This document shows positions 46,546-60,406 of a DNA stretch of 64,000 nt, one piece after another. The notes under the pieces are model-generated. The model searched no databases. It worked only from the letters and a program-made list of their open reading frames with translations, and had not been told where the DNA came from. The stretch is taken from NCBI GenBank assembly GCA_964036155.1, contig OZ038423.1, positions 61,953,249 through 62,017,248 on the forward strand. The letters run 5' to 3'. The translations under genes were made by a program, and so were the position numbers. The stretch is from Diploscapter coronatus. Its lineage: Eukaryota > Nematoda > Chromadorea > Rhabditida > Rhabditidae. Numbering within the stretch: position 1 is the stretch's first letter; each line of letters opens with the position of its first letter.

Positions 46546-47736
46546 TTTTCGTTAGTTTACACTGTTAAAATGAAGGTTCTCTAATGTCTATGAAAAATCT
46601 TTACGAAATTCGTTCAATGGGGTCAGGACTTCTGAAGTCCCGTCTGACTTCTCCTCCTGAATTATCATTTTATGAGCCACTCTGTGCTCTGGCGTTATCT
46701 AATGAACATTTCATTTTTCTGTGCGTTTTAGCCTTTTTTCGATTCGTCAAGTTCGCTCATAAATTCGGGAAAATGTTTGAACACATGGTTGTTGATTGGT
46801 GAATTTTGCAAAAAGCAGACGACTTTTTAGATTTTTCAGGGTTGCTGAGCCGCTTTCAAGTTTTCCACCCAACAGATGTGAAAGACAAGACAGTTGAGAA
46901 TTCACAAAAGAACACAACAAATAAACTTGAAAATTAGGGATTTTCAATTTCCAACATCATTTTTATGCAGTATTTGTTGATGGTTTTGAACAGTTTGGAT
47001 TTTCAAACAACAGAAAGTGGCTCTAGTTTTTCATTATAGCTCTTCTCAAGTAAGTACGAGACAATAGTAAGGTAGAAGAATTTCGAACTCAACATTTCCC
47101 AATGAGTAGACTCAAAACACAATTGTGGCCAGATTTTCTCTAATGTCAAGAATTGAGCGTAAAATATATGAACACCGCTCTAATTACTTACATTTGTCTT
47201 TGGGTATTCTCTCGCTTCAGGATCGACCGATATCCAGCTTTCGGATTGTATCGTTTCGCGCATTTCGGTGAACTGATTTCGCAATTGAGATTGTCATTGA
47301 AGGAAACTGATCGGTGTTGTGCAGTGATGTTGAGAGTTGGAGATGATATAGCGGATCTAAAGCATCAATTTCTTTTATAGCAAAACAAAAAATATGCTAT
47401 AAGTTATGGAGTTTTATTTAACCCAGAGTTGAATTTTAAGTGTTAAAGGAGAAAAAAACGTAATCAGAATAGAATTGGCATAAAGCATTGGAATCGGATT
47501 TCAATTCATATATAATTTGGACTATACGAATGTCCTTTGAATGTACAGGGAGTAGCAAAAGTATTTGCGCATTTCAAAACCGATCCTTGGATGGTGAAAC
47601 TTGACAAGGATGATGAGGATGTTATTAATCCGGATACGATAACCAACAATTTTGAAACATCTTCAATCTATCTAATTACGATCTAAAGATTGCCACAAAG
47701 ACTTTTCACACCATTAACAGAAAATGAAGAAAAAAC
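46546..47736. other. Region upstream of the coiled-coil gene
   Basis: Apart from the candidate exon at 47192-47356, no convincing exon was seen. Some plus-strand frames (about 47.2 and 47.55-47.68 kb) look protein-like but lack a start, consistent splice partners or neighbours. It separates the coiled-coil gene from the 3' end of the large acidic gene on the same strand. Confidence 0.35.
47192..47356 (-). CDS. Candidate upstream exon of the coiled-coil gene
   Basis: Bounded by a good acceptor (GATGCTTTAG) and a perfect donor (GTAAGT). The 165-nt interval is open in one frame: SAISSPTLNITAQHRSVSFN and onward to GYRSILKRENTQRQ. Its 3' phase (AT|A) joins exactly to the TTCAG|A ATG CGA acceptor inside the first coiled-coil exon, giving RQIMRKLMEEVEEK. 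This would be a longer isoform; its own first exon is not certain. Confidence 0.35.
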
Positions 47737-50700
47737 TCACGACAAATTGCTGTGTGTACTCCTCGGCGTGACAATCATGGAGACTTGTATCGCCTTGTTG
47801 CTGCTTCCCGTTTTAGAATGGGGTGAAGAAGGACTTCTTGCCTGCTCTGTTTTCGTCTTATATATCCTCGACCGTGTTTCCCTTTTATTCCTCTTATCAT
47901 CTGCATCTTTATTCGCAGTGATGACGTAATCCGTGCTGCTCCGCCCCTCGCTCGAAGGCGAGCGCACCGAAATGAAACGAGCAGAATGCAAGGGGGATAA
48001 TCCTGCATGCGATATGGCACTTGGAATGGATGGAGAAGGGATTAATGAAAAGCCCGTTGGAGGTGAGATGATGACGGGAGGACCTTCTGAAAAAATACCC
48101 GATGTTTAAATAAAAACCGCACAAAATTTCACCCGATGGCTTTGGAGATGGTGTAGCCGAAAGCGAAGAATTCCTACGACCGCGAGATCGATTTAGAGAA
48201 CGAATAGAATTGGGCGACAAAGGCTGCATGTCTGAAAAGTTCGATAATAAACTCTAGAATTATCGTGAAATGCTAAGATGCGCAGAAAGATAGATATGAG
48301 TGACACGTTCTGAAGGAATAATCCATTGCCACATCTTTGCAATTAGGATATGACGAATTATATTTTAGTGACCGAAATAGCGGACTGTTTCAATTTGTAC
48401 CAGAGATAGGAGGAAACTGTCTTTAAAAAGTTGCAATTGCTTCTCGAAATTGTTTCAAAATCGAACTCAGGATAGACTCTTGAAAAGTTCCGGAATCAGA
48501 GTTCCGTTTTTCCATGATTTGTATATCTAGTTTCTCAGACTCTGCATAACTATGTCATATTCTAAATGCAACAATGAGGTATTATGCTAGTCTCTACAGT
48601 AAGAAACCTAGAAAGGAATACGAGAATCAGTAATGATAGATTAGAAAAAAAAATGTTCTGGAAGTCTTCACTCCGAAATTCGCAAAATATCGCGTAAAAA
48701 CTGTGACGTCAGCACTACTTCTACGCAAATCGAACAATGAAGCAGACGATGTAGAGGCTTTACCGACTGAATTTAAAGAGGATATAACTCATCCTGCACG
48801 AAATATAGTCAGATTACTCTCATAGAACTCTAATCGTCGCCTATCAGTCAGTACTCAATCAGGAGATATTTACTAATCACAAGAATCCTATGCTTGTTTA
48901 TCTAAACTTATCTCTCATTTTCTCTTGGAATGTCCGAAATCCCCCCTTTTTATGGCTGCCTACTACGAGATGAGCCCATTTTAGTCGAAGCTTTAGATAG
49001 ACAGATTATATTTGACGTGTGAAAGTGGCGAAAATATCTTGAAATAGCCGGAAATCGCGATGAAACCCCCAAAATCCTACGAGAAGTATTTTGAAATTTT
49101 CTGACGTAATGAAGACCGCGATACTTCAGTTTCATACGCCCAAGAAATCAAGAACATTGTTGTACACAATAGGAATTTTGGAATTTAGGAGAAAAATGAC
49201 TAAAACTATTCCTAAAATCCAAGAAAATATTACGTAATAACAAGTAAATTCTAGAAATCTAAAGTATTATAGGACATAAAAGGTGGTTTAATTAATTTTT
49301 GAAATAATATCGGATTTAGATAAACTTTTGTAGCTGACGCAAGACGCGTCTACATATTTTTGTACTTAGGTGAGCATGTTGTTCGTTAAAGATCTCAGAA
49401 TAATGCTAAATAATGAATGAGAACGAATTTCTAATCCATTAGACGAAAATATGGAATTTCTCAAAAATGGCAAAATATATTGATAAATTCTTCGAAAAAT
49501 ATATTGCATGCGAATTTGAAGTCCTCAAGTGACTGATTATAGAGAATAAATTATTCCCTTTTCGAAAATAATCTAAATTCCGCATCTCGAAGATTATCAA
49601 ATAATTCGAGATAAAGCTGTGCGTTTTAATGCACCAATCTTTCATAAGAACTCTTTCGAATATTTATCCTAGGCATTTTTGACATTTTTTTTTATATACG
49701 CTGAGAACTCTGAATTGAGTTTTAATTATTTTTCATTGTGCTATAATGTTTTTGAAGAAATGATATGCAAAAAAACGTGCAAGGAGAAACCAATCTAGCT
49801 TTCCAAAAATACCAAACAAGAATATTTTGAAGAGATTTCTCGACTGACGTAAATTTAGATATTATGAAGTTCGGAATGGCAATATGCGTATTGCGCGTGA
49901 AGCGATTATCGAAGATAAGCCTCGCAAACTCGGCGCATTTTTAGAATTTTTGGATTACACGCAGCTAGGATGTTTCAAATTTAGCAAGATTCAAAGAGAA
50001 TAAATACGAAAAGGAAATGAAACTCAAAAAATTGTCTACCTTCAATAATTTCTTCAGGGATGTTCCTTTCGACAATGTCCTTTTCGTTTGTTGTTTCGAC
50101 CAGTCGAAAGTATTGCAAGGACTCGTTCAAACTGCTGCTTTGATCATCTTTGTCATCTTCATCTTCCGAGTCGTCAGAAACTTTTCCAATGACGATCGAT
50201 GCAGATTCATTTGAAATTTTTCGCTGAAAAATATTTCGATAAAGAAACCCATACGAAGCAGATATGAGATAAAGAAAGTTAGAAGTCAGAATTCAGCATC
50301 ATACATTATGTATTAGATGGTCGGAAACGCGCTTTTTTCAAGTGTCACGGGAAAATTAATCCAGAGTCGAAATAGGTATGATGATTTTAGGCAAGTATTC
50401 ATTTTTTTTATCTCACTCGATCTCGTATCCTATTTTATTTCTATTCTTTCGTATTTTTCCCTTGCGACCATTACGGAAAGACCACATGTTTCAGGTAATT
50501 TGATAGAAACAGAACCGCGCGAAGTCAAAATTTAGAAAAACTCGAATTTGAAGTCGAAGTTCGAGTTTCAAAAACTTTATTTTCGAAATCGAAGTCGAAA
50601 CTTCGCACGGCTCTGGATAGGACAAAAGGAATGTCATTATCCAGAATATGCTTATTCCTGCGCGAAGATTCCAAATTCAACAATAAGATTCACCCTGTTC

Positions 50701-53700
50701 ACGATTATTGTCACATGCGAGTTTTCGACCTTCTCTTCTCCGACAGTAATTTCCTGGACGTTCTGCGATGATTCCGGTTTTAGTTCTGCAGGTGGTATTG
50801 TGATAATTTCTTCAACCTTCGGAGAAGTTGGCTTCGTTATGCTTTTCGTGGAGAAAATATTCCTGCTTCGTCTGAAACAATTAAATTCTTGAAATAGTAA
50901 ATCTTTAACAGACCGTTTATTGGGCGAAGGAGATGGCAGAGGTTTGCCACCAACGTAGTACATCACAACTCGCTCAAGTGTTGGAGTAGGTCCTCTCTGA
51001 AATGGAAGAAAGATATGATATCATTTTCTTCGAATCAGGGAAAATTAGAGCTGTATTATGAAGGCGAAAAGTTCAGATTCGTAAGTTGAAAATGAAAATT
51101 ATAGGCTGTGCTCCAAAGATTTTAAGAAAGGCAAGGAGTCGTAGGAAATTTGCACTACGAGATTTTCGAAGTACCCTACAATATTAGTCAGAATCTGCTG
51201 ATCTAATATTTATAAACAAAGTCACGAATAGTCGATAAAAATACCATATCAAATATCTTCTAGAAAGTTTTAATCAATGATACCTTACTACAGAAGTGCA
51301 TTTGTCATTTGTACTCACTGGCTGATGATCAAATATCCTTACCTGTCTCGCTTCATCTCCACTTTCTTCTCCACTTCCGCTGCTGTCCAATTTCCTTCGT
51401 TCCTCCGGCAACAAGGAGTTATCGTCAAGAGAATATCGATATTCCCAAAATCTGAAAATCGTATCCTTCAAGAAGACAAGTTGCAAAGCTAGTGCAAGAA
51501 TTGATAATGACAGCGTAGGATCTTGTGATATGATGAATTATGACTGACTTCTGAGGCATGACTACATACTTCTGGGGTATCATGAAATACTCTCCTCGCA
51601 GAATAATTGCAAAACATAGAGTGATTATATATTATGGAAGAAAATTTAAAGTAAAAATTACCGCTCGATTTTATCCAAATCGATTTCCGACCATTGCACT
51701 TCCCTCGCCTTGTCGAGATTGCTTGTGAATTGTGCCCGCATCAGACTCCGTCTATCCATTTCCGAACTGACGAATGAGACCTCACTCTGTTCAGATTTCA
51801 GTTCTTCAGTTTGCAAACTATCGCCTCTTTCATGAACTCGAATCTGGAAAACAATATTTGAATATTCTTACTACTGCTCATTCCAATTGTAGAGGCAGCT
51901 AGACCCATCTTTGACCCTCAAATAGAGGTGCCACTACCTTGCGGCAATTTGCATAATGTGTGTGTAATCCCAAGCTGGTATCTCCTGTGATATATCGAAA
52001 TCATTCTTGCACCTCTATGCTTAGGCACAGGTGAGAGAGCCTCTTTATTTCTTTCCATCCTCTTCTCTCCCGTTGAAGAATAGGAGGGAGAAACAGAAAT
52101 TGAATATCTCAACAAAAAAATTGCCCATAAACCGCTCTACTTGTCGTAAAATAGCGGCAAACTCTTTGGAGATGAAAAATGGAATGAGCTGCCATACGAT
52201 TGGAATAAACAAGAAATTATATGACGGTACAAGACTTCAACACCTAGAAAGAAATGAAATTTGTCTTTCGTGATTAGACCCTTACAAGCTCTTTGCAAAT
52301 AGAGCAAATGCCGTTTGTCATCAAATTATAGGTTCTGAAAAGTTCAGAAGCATAAATTCCTAGCTACTTACTTTAGATACCTTTCCGCTGGTCGTGGTAT
52401 TTTCGTTTTGATCTTCACTTTTCTTTTCTTGCAAATGGTTCGGCGAACTCGCGGACGGCTCACTGCATGCATCAATTCGGACCTAAACAGTTACTCTCAG
52501 GAGAATGTGACTCTTGGCATCGACTTGATTCTTCGTGATAGCGTTATCACCAAGGGTGCGTGGAATTTGGAAAATTCGTAATCGGAAATGATTTTCGCAA
52601 CGACGTGAATCAATTCTCAGAATCGGAATTGAACACATCACTGATTAACATACATCATGATGCAAGAAGAGGTCAGTTTCAATTAGTTACCAAATGTTCA
52701 TTTTGGAAATAGATTCTCCTTTCTTACTTCCGGTATTCCTTCATACTTGATACTCGTCTGTGGCTGTTCATGTTCCGATGATCTTGTGTCGCTCTGCTCC
52801 TCTTCCGTGACAGCTTCCAAAGCAGCCTCACACTCATCATCAGGCATTCCTGGAGATGTCGATTCTACCCATTGCTCTGTTCGAGATCTTCTTTCGTCTT
52901 CCATGTTCTCCAGCGGGTCAGCGAACGGATCAACTCTAAAAATTTCGAGAATTTGGGGAAATTGAAACTTTTAAAATTAAATACAGAAATTATAAGGAAA
53001 AGGATTATCGTCTCGACTTATCTAACAATGAATTAGAAAATGTGCACTTACAAATGATAAGATAGGGGGGAATATCCTCCAGGTGTAGAAGCGTGAAATC
53101 TGTGATGTTCGACATCGCTTCCATATTCTAATGGAACGTCTACATTATCCTCATCTAGCAATTCGATTCGTAATCCGTTCAAATGTTCTCGACTAAAATG
53201 TCCTATTTTAGTAAGTTCGAGTAATAGGATTAGTTTGCAATGTTAAAGCTCAAATATCAACAAAAAAAACTAGCAGCAAAATGATGCTATATGTAGAGAT
53301 CGCAAATGGCTTTGCAAAATTTATAATTTTCCGTAGTTTTCATCACGAACAGATCAATAACGATGTAAATAAAACATTCGTGAAGAAAAATAATTTCTGC
53401 TCGAAAATTCGACCCAAAGCAGTCATCAAAATGAACGCGTTCAGTCTACAAAATCATCATGAGCACGGGTGAGCACGCGAATTTCGCGCTAATTTCTGGC
53501 ACAGAAGCGTTTTATTTGATGGTTTATCGAATTAGGCATGCCTTTTATGACTAGTCACTTTGAAGCATACTTGTTTCCTATTTTTCGAGCCTCCAATGAT
53601 CGCTTTTTGAAAAAATGAAAATGCAAGAGAGCGGAGTTTGCGATCTCTAGTTATATTCGTATTTTCAGACTCACATACCTATTCCTAAGAAGCGGTTCGT

Positions 53701-56611
53701 TCTGAATAGTGGTAATTTTCGAGTCATCTTCAGACATAACGAAAGTCGAAGTCGATGCGCCAGAATGTTCGATAACCAACTGAAAAAATATCTTCTAGGA
53801 AATTGCACTGTTGCACGCAAATTGGATAAAAAATTCTCTATGAAAGACAAGATGTTGCATAATTTTTCTGGAATTTATAATTCGCGTAATATCTTCAAAG
53901 AAAGCGAATAAATTTTTAAACTGCAAAAACTCGAATAATTAGCTTTCAAAACCACAAGATTTCTGCCTACGACAAAAAATGACTGAATAAAAGGGCAGTA
54001 GATTTAGAAGATATATCATATCACCCTGAAGCTAATCCTTCATTATACATTCGATTTTTACAGATTGTTTCAGTAATCCACATGTGCTTGCTAGAATGGC
54101 AAACTGATAAAAAGATTATAGAAGATCGGATGAAGCCGTTGAGAAGCAGATGAAATGGAATAAAGGAGCTAGACAATTGAGCAGGAATTCAATTGCAAGT
54201 AGCCGGCTAATATAGCACAGATTATGATGCGGCATGACGTGATAATAATTTGATCGAAAATAACTAAATAACTTGGAAAATATCATTATTTGGAATAATG
54301 CCAATATAGAGATGCGACAGCGCATATGATAATACCTATTTTGATGAATAATATCTTCATAAAAATAGATACAAAACTAAAATGCAAGCTATTGTTAAAC
54401 CTTGTGCACTTCTGAGCACATTTAGCGTAGAAAAATAAAAGATAAAATGACAATGAATATTTTTCTATCGAATAAAACAATTAGCCCCTGAAATAGAAAC
54501 CGTCTATCAATAAAACGTATAGCAATTCACGTCAGTCTGATATCTCTCTGCAGTTGCTTGGATACATTCATTATTTTCACGTTACCTATACAAAATAAAG
54601 ACTTCTATCGCAAACAAAATTACTCGAGCATTAAATTTGAGGAAAATGAAAACGAAATATCCTTCCAATTTCTCATTTTTTAGCAATTTTTTATTATGGC
54701 ATATCTCACGTGAATTTGGCGCGTCATACTTTGAAGATACGTAATTCCAAATTACGAGTTTCAAATTGTGCATTCATCTTGAGGTTCAAAATGACAGCAT
54801 TTCTGTATCAATGTTAGAAAAGAGTAGAGCATGATTTATGAAAAATTTAGGCATAAGAATAAATGGGAATTTGAGAGAAAAGGAAAGTAAATCTTTTTTT
54901 TTCAAAAATTTATTCTAGCTAGAGAATTCTCTAGCAATTAAAGATGCTAATTGGTTCAAACTTAGGAAATTACACGACCCTTTCATAAAACATCATAACT
55001 AACCGATCTATTCCTGTTAGCGAACAACCCATTAGAGACTTGACCATTCGCATTGGCACTCGTAATCTGTTCCTGTTCGGATCGTTCCGTCTGGTCTCCC
55101 GACACGATGCTCACCACATCGATTCTAATCGGCCACCCATTGCATTTTCCCTTGCCTTTCTCGTTGTTTCGTTCGCTTTTCTCCTTTTTCGTTTCTCGTA
55201 AGGATCGATATCGGATGAATTCTTGTCTAATTGTCACATTCAGACATGGCTCGCTTCTGCTTCGAGGCAAACTTGGAGAAATAGCTGGAGGTGGTTCTGA
55301 AACCCGAGACAAATCAATTCTTGACAACACACTTATTCTGTTCAAATTCATTTTAGGGGTGGGATTCAAATACTGCATGCACACATTTGAATAGCGATAT
55401 TACCCTTATCTTAAAGCTTACCTGGTCCAAATTTTTATATGGTTAAATTCCTATTCCATGGTACTTAAAACGTGCCAAAAATTTTGAAATTTCAATGAAC
55501 TATGTCGGGTATACGGCTTTAAAAATAACGCCTCAGCTCTCAAATTCCACAAGAACGAAATTAGCATTTTTTAAATCCGACGGAATGTTCGAATAAATAG
55601 ATACTAGCATCATAATTTTGAATGAAAATTTATCAATGGGTCTAAAAGTGATCTATCGACATCAGGCCTTAAAATGTCGCAAAAAGTGCGATGATTTTGC
55701 CTTCTTCCGATTTACTCATGAAAATTAACATAAAATTCCCATAAAATGCACATGAATCGAGATTTTTTCTGATTTTCGCATTCACGGTACTCGTTTGTAG
55801 AGTTATAACAAAAATCCCACTGGAATAAGTTAAATGAGACGATTTTAGCGTTTGAAAATTTCTCGTATACACTAACTAAGTTCCTCCTGTATTTCTCCAC
55901 ATAAATTATGAGATAATAATGACTACATTTTCATTCATTCCCAACAAATCAGCGATGGCAGAAATATCCTTTGAAGATGGCAACAACATTGATTTATCGC
56001 TCGCATAAAATAGGTAATCTATGAAACATTACCTGTTGGCAACAACTCGATGACTCGCATGTCTGGAATGGATGTAACACGCACTGGCCTGCAAGCAGAG
56101 GAGAATTATAAAATGGCGGAAAATGTTGGGGAAACCACAGAAACACTAGCAAAATAGAAAACAGGAGAACAGAAATAGGTAAGTGAAGGCTCAAAATAAG
56201 TTGCCCTGAATATTCCAGCCGGATCTCATTGCCTACCCCTCAAAACTAAAGGACAAATTACTACCAGGGATATCCTGCAGCACCTGCTCTAGAGAGGGAT
56301 TTGTAATGGAAATGAAATGGAGAGTGGTTTGAGATAAAAGGTTGTTGAATATCTGAGCACCCAATCTCTAATGAAGCATGGAAACGGGAAATTGAGAAAA
56401 GTGCGAAATATCGGCTGAAATATATCAATTCAGGAAAAGTGTTCCTTTAGAGCATGAAGTATTCATGAATTTCGGATTTTGAGACTAACTTATCTAAAAT
56501 CGCGTCCATGCTGAGGGAAAGCATGTGAAATGAAGTCAGTAGGTAAAAATAACTTACATCCCAGGCGCACAATAACAGTAGCGACCACGTGAGAAGAAGC
56601 ACAGAAAACAT
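47737..56611 (-). CDS. Large acidic Ser/Glu-rich protein, about 14 exons
   Basis: The proposed start MFSVLLLTWSLLLLCAWD (56611) looks like a signal peptide, followed by a small Cys-rich exon near 56.05 kb. Main exons follow at about 55.0-55.3, 53.69-53.78, 53.05-53.2, 52.73-52.93, 52.39-52.49, 51.66-51.85, 51.34-51.46, 50.92-51.0, 50.70-50.88, 50.04-50.22, 48.18-48.23 and 47.74-48.09 kb. From 53.8 kb on, phases join cleanly. Landmarks are SLPRSRSEPCLNVTIRQEF, LRIELLDEDNVDVPLEYGSD, EQWVESTSPGMPDDECEAA, IDLDKIERFWEYRYSLDDNS, LERVVMYYVGGKPLPSPSPN, VSDDSEDEDDKDDQSSSLNE and SRGRRNSSLSATPSPKPS; it ends STHSNLS-stop. The joins among the first three exons are not in clear phase, so the 5' end may belong elsewhere. 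It is mostly disordered, with many potential phosphosites. Family not recognised. Confidence 0.55.
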
Positions 56612-59011
56612 ATCATTTTGAGTGGATTTTGTAAAGTTGGATAAAAATACAGCAATTAGCTGCCGATAGCCGGCTCGAATATCAAATATGGTTTATGTTA
56701 TCATTCCGATAAACGTCATGAGGATCCTGAAATCATGTGAAAAAGACGACTGTTTTAGCACGATTTTGACGAAAATCTAGATAATTAGCGTTACTTCTTT
56801 CCGTTCGGCGACCTTCAAAACGAGTATGAATCACCGAACAATTCACACATTTCATCGTCAAAGTTATAAAATGAAAAAGTAACGAAAATGAAATCTTCGC
56901 GAAAATATTTGCATGAAATGAAATAGTACATTGTGAAGAAACCCTTAATTCGGAATGATGAAAGTAAATAAATCAACTTTGCAAAGTGCGGGTAAAGAGC
57001 CAAAGAGTAGGAAGAAGGTTCGTGAGCGGGGGGTTGAAAAAATGAGTGAAATATAGAAGACCGCCACTTCACCAAGGCAACAAATGTGCAGAAACGAGTG
57101 AACGTATGAAATGGAGAGAGTGAAGAGTGGACAATACAAAGAGGCGAAAATGGAGAAATAGATAGCCTTGAGCAGGCTAACGGGGACTCAATTATGGGAA
57201 TGAAAGGGCTTGACCGCTATGCGAATAGGAACTAGCGAACAGGAAATACTATGTTCTGCAGTATTTGTGCATATTTGATTAGTTGGTTCAAGGTGAAAGG
57301 TGAAGTTCGATTCAGAGATGGTATCGGAAGTAGTTCAAATTTGAAAAGCTAGAACAAGTAAATTTTTAATAATTTCGAGGAAAGAAATTTCTTCGTATAC
57401 CTATTCCATCTAACCTTCAACCTTAAAGACCAAAAGTAAATGAAGATCAGCTTTGATGCGAATAGAAAACTCGTACAGAGGCTATTCTGATTGGTCTTTT
57501 ACTGAAACGAATGATACATAATGCACAATCTTTGAAAAACGAGCTTGTTTTTGGCATTTGCACAGCTGAAAATTCGGCGCGAAATCAATACATCAAAATG
57601 TTAGCATTTCAAGGAAAGTGAGCACCATTTGCTCTATCGGCAATTTACATACGCATTTTATGTTCAATCAAAATCTAAACTACACGAGAATAAAAGTAAA
57701 AGCAAAAAAGTAAATCTGAATCGACGGAACCGACATATTATAGTTCAAAGTCGCAGTTATTGACCGAAAAGGCTATTCTCTTCACGAAATTCAATGGGCT
57801 TTTCAAAGACCAAGAAGAAAAACGCCGCAAATATGCAGAGAGTGAAAATAACAAGTATGAAAAAGTGAGGAAAAGAAAACAACAATTCTTCCGCCTTTGC
57901 ACCCAGCGGCTAGCCTAGAGGGTCTCGGATCGACCCAGGGCCTTAGGCTCGCGGGCAGAAATTCGCTCGAAAACCTGCCTTTTCTCTTGTCCTCATTTAT
58001 GCCCTTCACCTGCATTCATTCATCACAAATTCTGCATATTCACGACAACAAACCGCCATGGGCGCGATTCATTAGCATAATTGTCAGTCTCTCACACTCG
58101 TAAAAGATTTTATCCCGATTTGTCCATTCTATATCCAGGTATGGATTTGAGTAGTTGAAAACTCTTATGGAAGTAGTGAATATTTTGGATCGACTACCTC
58201 TCATCGTTTTCTTCATTGTATGCTCAAAGGAATTTGTTTCGAGTTTTATAGACATTTTCGAATTAAGGGTAATATTGCAAGTGTTCAAAAGTGATACTTT
58301 TCACAACGATAAAACGCGTGCACATACCACTTTTTGGAAAGTAAACATTCTCAGAAAACCTATTCAAACTTTTCGAAGATTTCCTCCTCATCTAAGGCTA
58401 AGCCGACATTTTTAAGTTTAAAATGATTTATCTATTCCTTTCAATTTAAATCAGTTGATAGACATAGAAGTTTGGCTAAATAGATAGTAACTCGGAGGTG
58501 AGTGAAAAGTTTTAGGCTGAAATTTAGGGGTCGAGAAGAATTTGAAAATCCAAGTATTGGATAAATAATGAATTATTTGATTGGATCAATAGCAGATAAA
58601 TACTTAATTTTTGAGTAAAAGAATTGTGGGGTGGAATGAATCAGAATAGGTTAGAATGAAATTCACATAAATCAATAAGAGAAAATATGCTTCTTTTATA
58701 AGTCTACTTTCTGAGAAAGTGAAAAAAAACTTTGAATTAATTTCGCATTTATTTATCACTTGGATGAAGATAAACAATCCAATTTTGCTGGTTGATTTTT
58801 TAAAAGAAAATAAAACGCTACTTTTTCTCAAAATTTTCAAATTTCAAGAAAATCTAACCTATTCTGATTCCGAATAATTGAGATAAAAACTGGTTTATGG
58901 TACAAGAGGTTTGAGAGTCAGCAAATGAGCGTGGTTTAGAGAAAATCAATAACTTCAATCAGTTGGGCTCTTGTCCTTTCCTGCCTTCCTGTTCTGTCTT
59001 TTAGATTCTGT
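56612..59011. other. 2.4 kb intergenic region
   Basis: No supported exon. It contains a GC-rich island at about 57.89-57.96 kb with partial dyad symmetry (GCCTA...TAGGC) in otherwise AT-rich DNA. The left part is the likely promoter of the large acidic gene. Confidence 0.4.
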
Positions 59012-60406
59012 CTAATTTGCCTCGTCCTCCTCGCCCCCAGTTGATTCGAGTCTGAACGGAATGGCGCTGTGCTGTTTGTTGCGCAGAATAGCCTGAGGAC
59101 CGCTCATTCCCTGCAAAAAACGATTTTTTTTATTTTTTAAATAATAACTTTTCCTAGGCCTTTCGTTTTCTACACTCGCTTTTAGGAGCGAGTATGGAAG
59201 GGAAAGGAAAAAAGTAGGTGTGAAATAAGGATGCCTTTTTCTAAAATATTTCCCTCAAGATCGGATGATTTCGAAGTGTAAGGTCAAAATAAGTATTCAA
59301 TATCTTTAGAATTCAACGCTTTTTCAAAGAAAAACTACTTACATGCGGAACTTTAGCCATGAGTTTGGATGTGCAGGGCGAGAGCATGCTATCGGACGGA
59401 GAGGACATGTGCAGCTCCTTCTGGATGATACGACGGTTTCGCACTGCAGCCGGAGTCTGGTGCTTCAGCAACACTCTCTGAAAACACATTCACTTCTTTA
59501 ATATGAGTATTTTCGACCAACATTAACAAAAACCACGATTTTTTGTCAAAATTTGGAAAATTGTCGACATAATATTTCTTTTCAAGCTTGAAAAAAGAAG
59601 TATAGACTTTAGGAAAAAAATGTTTATCTTTGAAGTAATGAATATCTAGACAAAAACGAGTACCTGCTCATTGTCAGCGTGGGAAGTGTTTTCCTCGTCG
59701 TCGCTCTGCATTTCTTCCTCCTCAAAATTAAAATTTGGCATCGAACTCTCCATTTTATTTATGATTTGATTAGTTTCCGTTTTAAAAATGCAATGAGACA
59801 TTGCTATCATTTCAATTTACCTGCTGCTCGACATTGGTACTCGACTGCTTGGTGTTTTTGGGCGTCACTTCAGCGCTTCCATCCATCGACACGTCCTTAA
59901 AATTACTCGTTTTTCTTCAAAAAAAAAGGGCCAAGTTTTTTAGACTTCCTAGATTTTGAAAATCGACACAAAATTCAGGATTTGAAAAAATAAATATTCA
60001 TTCGTGCCAATCAAGAGTTGCAAATCAGGATCTTTTTCTCGTTACAGTTCTGATCAATTTCCAGATTCATGAACACACGGATGGCAACGCCAAGTTCGTG
60101 AACCTTAACGGCAACTGAGAAATGACGGGATCATGTAAGAACGTGATCTCTATCTTTTCCTACGCTATTTCTCCCTACTTTTTCACCCTCCTTTATTCCT
60201 AACTATGTTCACGTCACTTCAAAATCTCCGCCTGAACAGAGTTCTATTTTCCGTACCTGAATTCGACGTGTCTGCTGATTGTTGGGAGTGTGTGGCTCGG
60301 CAGCCCCGACCACATCCATTCTGTCGGCTTGTCCCTCTTCCGCTCCCATTCTCATTCCATCAGCCTCGTCAATGCGTTCAGTCAGTTGTTCGCGAGTCGA
60401 CGCCAT
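59012..60406 (-). CDS. Small acidic phosphoprotein-like gene
   Basis: The start MASTREQLTERIDEADGMRM is in a good ATG context. Five exons join in phase 0: the first ends TPNNQQTRRIQ; then DVSMDGSAEVTPKNTKQSST; SSMPNFNFEEEEMQSDDEEN; RVLLKHQTPAAVRNRRIIQK with LHMSSPSDSMLSPCTSKLMA; and GMSGPQAILRNKQHSAIPFR with LESTGGEEDEAN-stop. The product is about 190 residues. The best conserved-looking part should be the last 75 residues, with an SP/TP cluster (SPSDSMLSPCT) that suits proline-directed kinases, then a basic RNK and an acidic end. It is probably a nuclear or cell-cycle regulated disordered protein; I do not recognise the family. The acceptor of exon 3 is atypical (ATGGAG|AGT), leaving that boundary less sure. 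Confidence 0.6.

Noticed and set aside
47153..47685. Plus-strand protein-like frames (LKETDRCCAVMLRVGDD and FKTDPWMVKLDKDDED)
   Set aside because: No start exon or in-phase partner was found, and the first overlaps a minus-strand exon with better splice sites. Kept only as a remark.
57888..57962. Structured RNA or tRNA-like hairpin in a GC-rich island
   Set aside because: GCCTA/TAGGC and GGGTC/GACCC can pair but with a large bulge, and A/B box spacing is far too short for a tRNA.
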